A stretch of DNA of 11,273 nucleotides, taken from NCBI GenBank assembly GCA_910592205.1, contig CAJVPJ010001228.1, positions 1 to 11,273 of the forward strand, in the 5' to 3' direction. The translations under genes and the position numbers were made by a program. Below the pieces are notes generated by a model. That model was not told the DNA's origin. It made no database searches and worked only from the letters and a program-made list of their open reading frames with translations. The stretch comes from Paraglomus occultum. Its lineage: Eukaryota; Glomeromycota; Glomeromycetes; Paraglomerales; Paraglomeraceae. Below are positions 9,453-11,273 of this stretch, piece after piece (position 1 is the first letter of the stretch; every line of letters starts with the position of its first letter).

Positions 9453-9722
9453 TTAATTTACATTATTATTAGAATCCTTGATCATTTCATTCCATTCGTC
9501 ATCTGTAAACAATTTCTTTACTTCTGTATCCTCTCCTAGTATCCCGAAACACTGAAATAGGCCGGACTAAAAATATCAATATCAGAATTTAGGAAATTGA
9601 AATACCATTAACTGGTTAAACTGGGAAACTATGATACAAACCATAATGTTGACTCCAAAAGAACATAAGAATATAAAAAAATATAAAAACATTAGTAAAA
9701 GCTGGGGAAAAGATCTTTGCAT
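9453..9722 (-). CDS. Possible two-exon small membrane protein, 71 aa
   Basis: Exon 1 (9722-9606) begins at the first ATG after an in-frame TGA and encodes 39 residues: MQRSFPQ, then a strongly hydrophobic segment (LLLMFLYFFIFLCSF and VCIIV), suggesting a signal anchor or membrane helix. A 54-nt GT-AG intron (9605-9552, GTATTT to TATTTCAG) joins it in phase 0 to exon 2 (9551-9453), 32 residues including LGEDTEVKKLFTDDEWNEMI and an Asn-rich end, then TAA. Exon 2 is convincingly coding-like; exon 1 could be AT-rich noise. The proposed intron also reads, in another frame, as DIDIFSPAYFSVSGY, so the alternative is a frameshifted relic of one longer exon. Family not recognised. Confidence 0.32.
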
Positions 9723-10058
9723 TGTTTTCAAAATTTTAAACCCGAATCTTCCCCGGATAACATAAGATCAGCACATTAAAGTGATCCGAAACTACGATAA
9801 AATATATGCTCGTTTCGAAGACAGCAACAGGGGAAGAACGTATCCCCCCAGGATTCACAGGCTTAGTAAACGCCAGGTTTATAAAGTAACAGTAGAGAAT
9901 CCATACTTAACTCTATGATTGGAAGTTCGTCAGTCGGTAAAGAAAACTCGCGTTTAGCTCCGACAAAAATATAACCTGGTGACCTTTTACATAAAAGTTA
10001 CACATACTCGTGGCGCAATAGTGATGATCTGATTATATATAAAAAAAGAACATGACTG

Positions 10059-10113
10059 CATCGCATCTTCATCGCGTCTTCATCGCGCCTTCATCGCGCC
10101 TTCATTACATCTA
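10059..10113. repeat. 11-bp tandem repeat, about five units
   Basis: Units in order: CATCGCATCTT, CATCGCGTCTT, CATCGCGCCTT, CATCGCGCCTT and a degenerate CATTACATCTA. The GC-rich core stands out against AT-rich surroundings. The period is not a multiple of three, so it is not coding. It lies just after an A/T tract; a minisatellite seed or a protein-binding cluster are both possible. Confidence 0.85.
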
Positions 10114-10143
10114 TATTATAAGGGGTTGTAATACATAGAATAG

Positions 10144-10159
10144 GTTAACTCGAGTTAAC
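10144..10159. repeat. 16-bp perfect palindrome
   Basis: GTTAACTCGAGTTAAC is identical to its own reverse complement with no loop. It lies between the 11-bp array and the pogo-like end. Such a dyad suits a dimeric DNA-binding protein or an element junction, but no function can be read directly. Confidence 0.8.
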
Positions 10160-10260
10160 ATTACGTCCGAAACTGTACAAAGGAGAGGTAGATTCGTTTA
10201 TTAGTGAAGTTTATGATCAACGAAAAATAACCTACCCCCAGAAAAAAAAGCAAATTCCGT

Positions 10261-10782
10261 TTGGAAGGAAGTACAGTGAACCCTCCATATAAGCACCCTC
10301 CATATGCTACGTTGCACGGTTTTTTATATTTCCCACTATATGAATTTCGCAAAAGATTCGTTTTTGATACACAGGAGTTCCGTTTGGGGGGGGGTAGACT
10401 AAAGCGGCCACACAGCAGGTGCCACAAATTGACTATCAGACATGGATATCATGCGATACATCCGTCTCAACATTATTCTGTAATTGAAACTCGCTTGTTT
10501 CGAAACACAAAGTTACGCGTCAGTTTTAAACAGCTTTACAGTTTCAATACATCAAATTTAGCGTTACGGGAATAGTTATTGAAAACACATGCAGTTAGAC
10601 ATATGTTTGAGCGTTCGGTGATTGAATTACGATCGTGCTTACATGCTGTTTGTACATTCGTTTACGCCGATAATGAGACATTAGGAGACGTTAGAACTGT
10701 TATAGAAAGAAGCACTTTGATGCGATACAAAGCATTTATTGATCATAATGGAAGGGTAGGAAGATTTCAGGAAAAGATATAA
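10261..10782 (+). pseudogene. Long frame broken by one TAG, unrecognised
   Basis: A single reading frame stays open for 522 bases except for TAG at 10573-10575, ending with TAA at 10780-10782. The first 50 codons come from the transposon end and are not meaningful protein. The part from about 10410 to 10779 looks more protein-like (for example RSVIELRSCLHAVCTFVYAD and DNETLGDVRTVIERS), with mixed codon use. No ATG begins it convincingly; both segments begin at TTG. I do not recognise a domain. It may be the decayed cargo of the transposon or a chance frame. Confidence 0.3.
10274..10305 (+). mobile_element. Terminal end of a pogo/Tc1-mariner-like DNA transposon
   Basis: After a TA dinucleotide (10272-10273), the sequence CAGTGAACCCTCCATAT begins, followed by a second ACCCTCCATAT 15 bp later (10280-10290 and 10295-10305). 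A TA target site, a CAGTG start and repeated CCTCCATAT subterminal units are typical of pogo/Tigger-type ends. The element would extend rightwards. No inverted partner (ending in TTCACTG before TA) occurs before 11273, so it is truncated, longer than the window, or solo. Confidence 0.5.
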
Positions 10783-10963
10783 ATTGAATAGCTAAATTCT
10801 ACGTTCTCGTAACGAGAAATTTTCACATGCAATACAGTAATTGGCAGCCGGTAAAAAATAAACTTGTTTCATAAATTTATTATCATATTTGATTTCGTTT
10901 CAATGGATACCAATGATAATATCACTCCTACTGAAAAGCGTATGCACTATTTAATGTGAATGA

Positions 10964-11273
10964 ACACCAATTGAACCGCCTATTGAAGAATTTGAAAAGA
11001 GTTGGTGGCCGTTAGCAACAAACATATGGACGCAATATAATTCTTATACATTTGTCTAGAACGGTGATTCCTGGAAAATTTACGTCTGCCGCATCGAGAA
11101 TCGAGCATATGACAAGAAGGAATTTCAATTGACAGGCGTAGGCAAACCTCAGCCCGACCATCAGATCTTTGCAATGCAAAAATTAAAATTATATGATTAA
11201 TGTCTTCGGAAGTTGTTCAAATCGAGCGGTATAAAGATTCTCCTGATCATACACACCCTATACAAGATATTGA
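10964..11273 (+). pseudogene. Frameshifted C-C-H-x-H zinc-finger DNA-binding domain, MULE/FAR1-like, cut by the window edge
   Basis: The first segment encodes PPIEEFEKSWWPLATNIWTQ, then TAG at 11057-11059, then GDSWKIYVCR with Cys at 11087. A frame change near 11110-11130 leads to RQTSARPSDLCNAKIKI (Cys at 11170), a TGA at 11194-11196 where a residue is expected, then VVQIERYKDSPDHTHPIQDI running to the edge (His at 11248 and 11254). The order C ... C-x25-H-x-H with W-x-x-Y before the first Cys matches WRKY-GCM1/FLYWCH/FAR1-type fingers that begin many Mutator-like transposases. Two stops and one or more frameshifts mean it is dead. Any catalytic part would lie beyond the window. Family call is from the metal-ligand pattern. 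Confidence 0.55.

Larger units (their letters stand above)
9723..10260. other. Gene-poor stretch with a tandem repeat and a palindrome
   Basis: No protein of known type is seen on either strand. One minus-strand frame (about 9906-9739) is open for some 56 codons without a credible start, and I do not call it. The right part holds a TATATATAAAAAAAG tract (10034-10048), the 11-bp tandem array and the 16-bp palindrome listed separately. Confidence 0.5.

Noticed and set aside
10059-10113. CRISPR-like array
   Set aside because: 11-bp units sit head to tail with no spacers; a plain tandem repeat.
10161-10427. Minus-strand frame with YGG repeats
   Set aside because: It is the reverse reading of the CCTCCATAT repeats of the transposon end.
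10980-11174. Minus-strand 64-codon frame at the right edge
   Set aside because: Antisense to the zinc-finger relic, whose plus-strand ligand pattern is far more informative.
1-11273. tRNA, rRNA or other structured RNA genes
   Set aside because: No T-loop GGTTCRANNCC box paired with an A box, and no rRNA-like conserved stretch, was found by eye on either strand.

Overview
The window looks like nuclear DNA from an early-diverging filamentous fungus. An arbuscular mycorrhizal fungus of the Rhizophagus/Glomeromycotina type is the best guess. The reasons are very AT-rich intergenic DNA with homopolymer runs, a Kin4/Ppk1-like kinase gene with short GT-AG introns, and many decayed repeat-type coding fragments. 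The organism call is an inference from sequence character and remembered family resemblance; no search was run.

Layout. Bases 1-1782 hold no gene I can support: AT-rich DNA with a C14 run and a small hairpin. At 1783-1901 on the minus strand is a short cysteine-rich segment that resembles the second zinc knuckle of a LIM-type finger; it may be a terminal exon or a relic. The only clearly intact gene is on the minus strand at 5972-2353. It is an eight-exon serine/threonine kinase of 885 residues, assembled here by joining seven GT-AG introns in a consistent reading frame. Its catalytic domain is complete (glycine loop, VAIK, HRD, DFG, APE). Behind it lie an acidic low-complexity region, a UBA-like module, an SH3-ligand-type proline stretch, a GWW motif and a basic Ser/Pro-rich tail. 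A TATA box lies upstream of its ATG and an AATAAA lies just after its stop. Bases 5973-7912 are intergenic.

From about 7.9 kb to the end the character changes to a mosaic of broken coding fragments. In order these are: an unrecognised short ORF (7913-8110, +); a multiply frameshifted coiled-coil/zinc-ribbon relic (about 8865-8100, -); the tail of a restriction-endonuclease-like domain (about 8887-9047, +); a P-loop ATPase fragment (9092-9361, +); a possible two-exon small membrane protein (9722-9453, -); a five-unit 11-bp tandem repeat; a 16-bp perfect palindrome; a pogo/Tc1-like terminal inverted repeat end (10274 onward); a long frame with one stop (10261-10782, +); and a frameshifted C-C-H-x-H zinc-finger relic like the DNA-binding domains of MULE/FAR1-type elements, running off the right edge (about 10964-11273, +).

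The picture is one conserved signalling gene next to a graveyard of mobile-element and repeat-family genes. I see no operon, no CRISPR array, and no tRNA or rRNA. I do not see a convincing new multi-gene system. The most interesting items are the kinase architecture, the unannotated small spliced gene candidate, and the unusual group of relics on the right.
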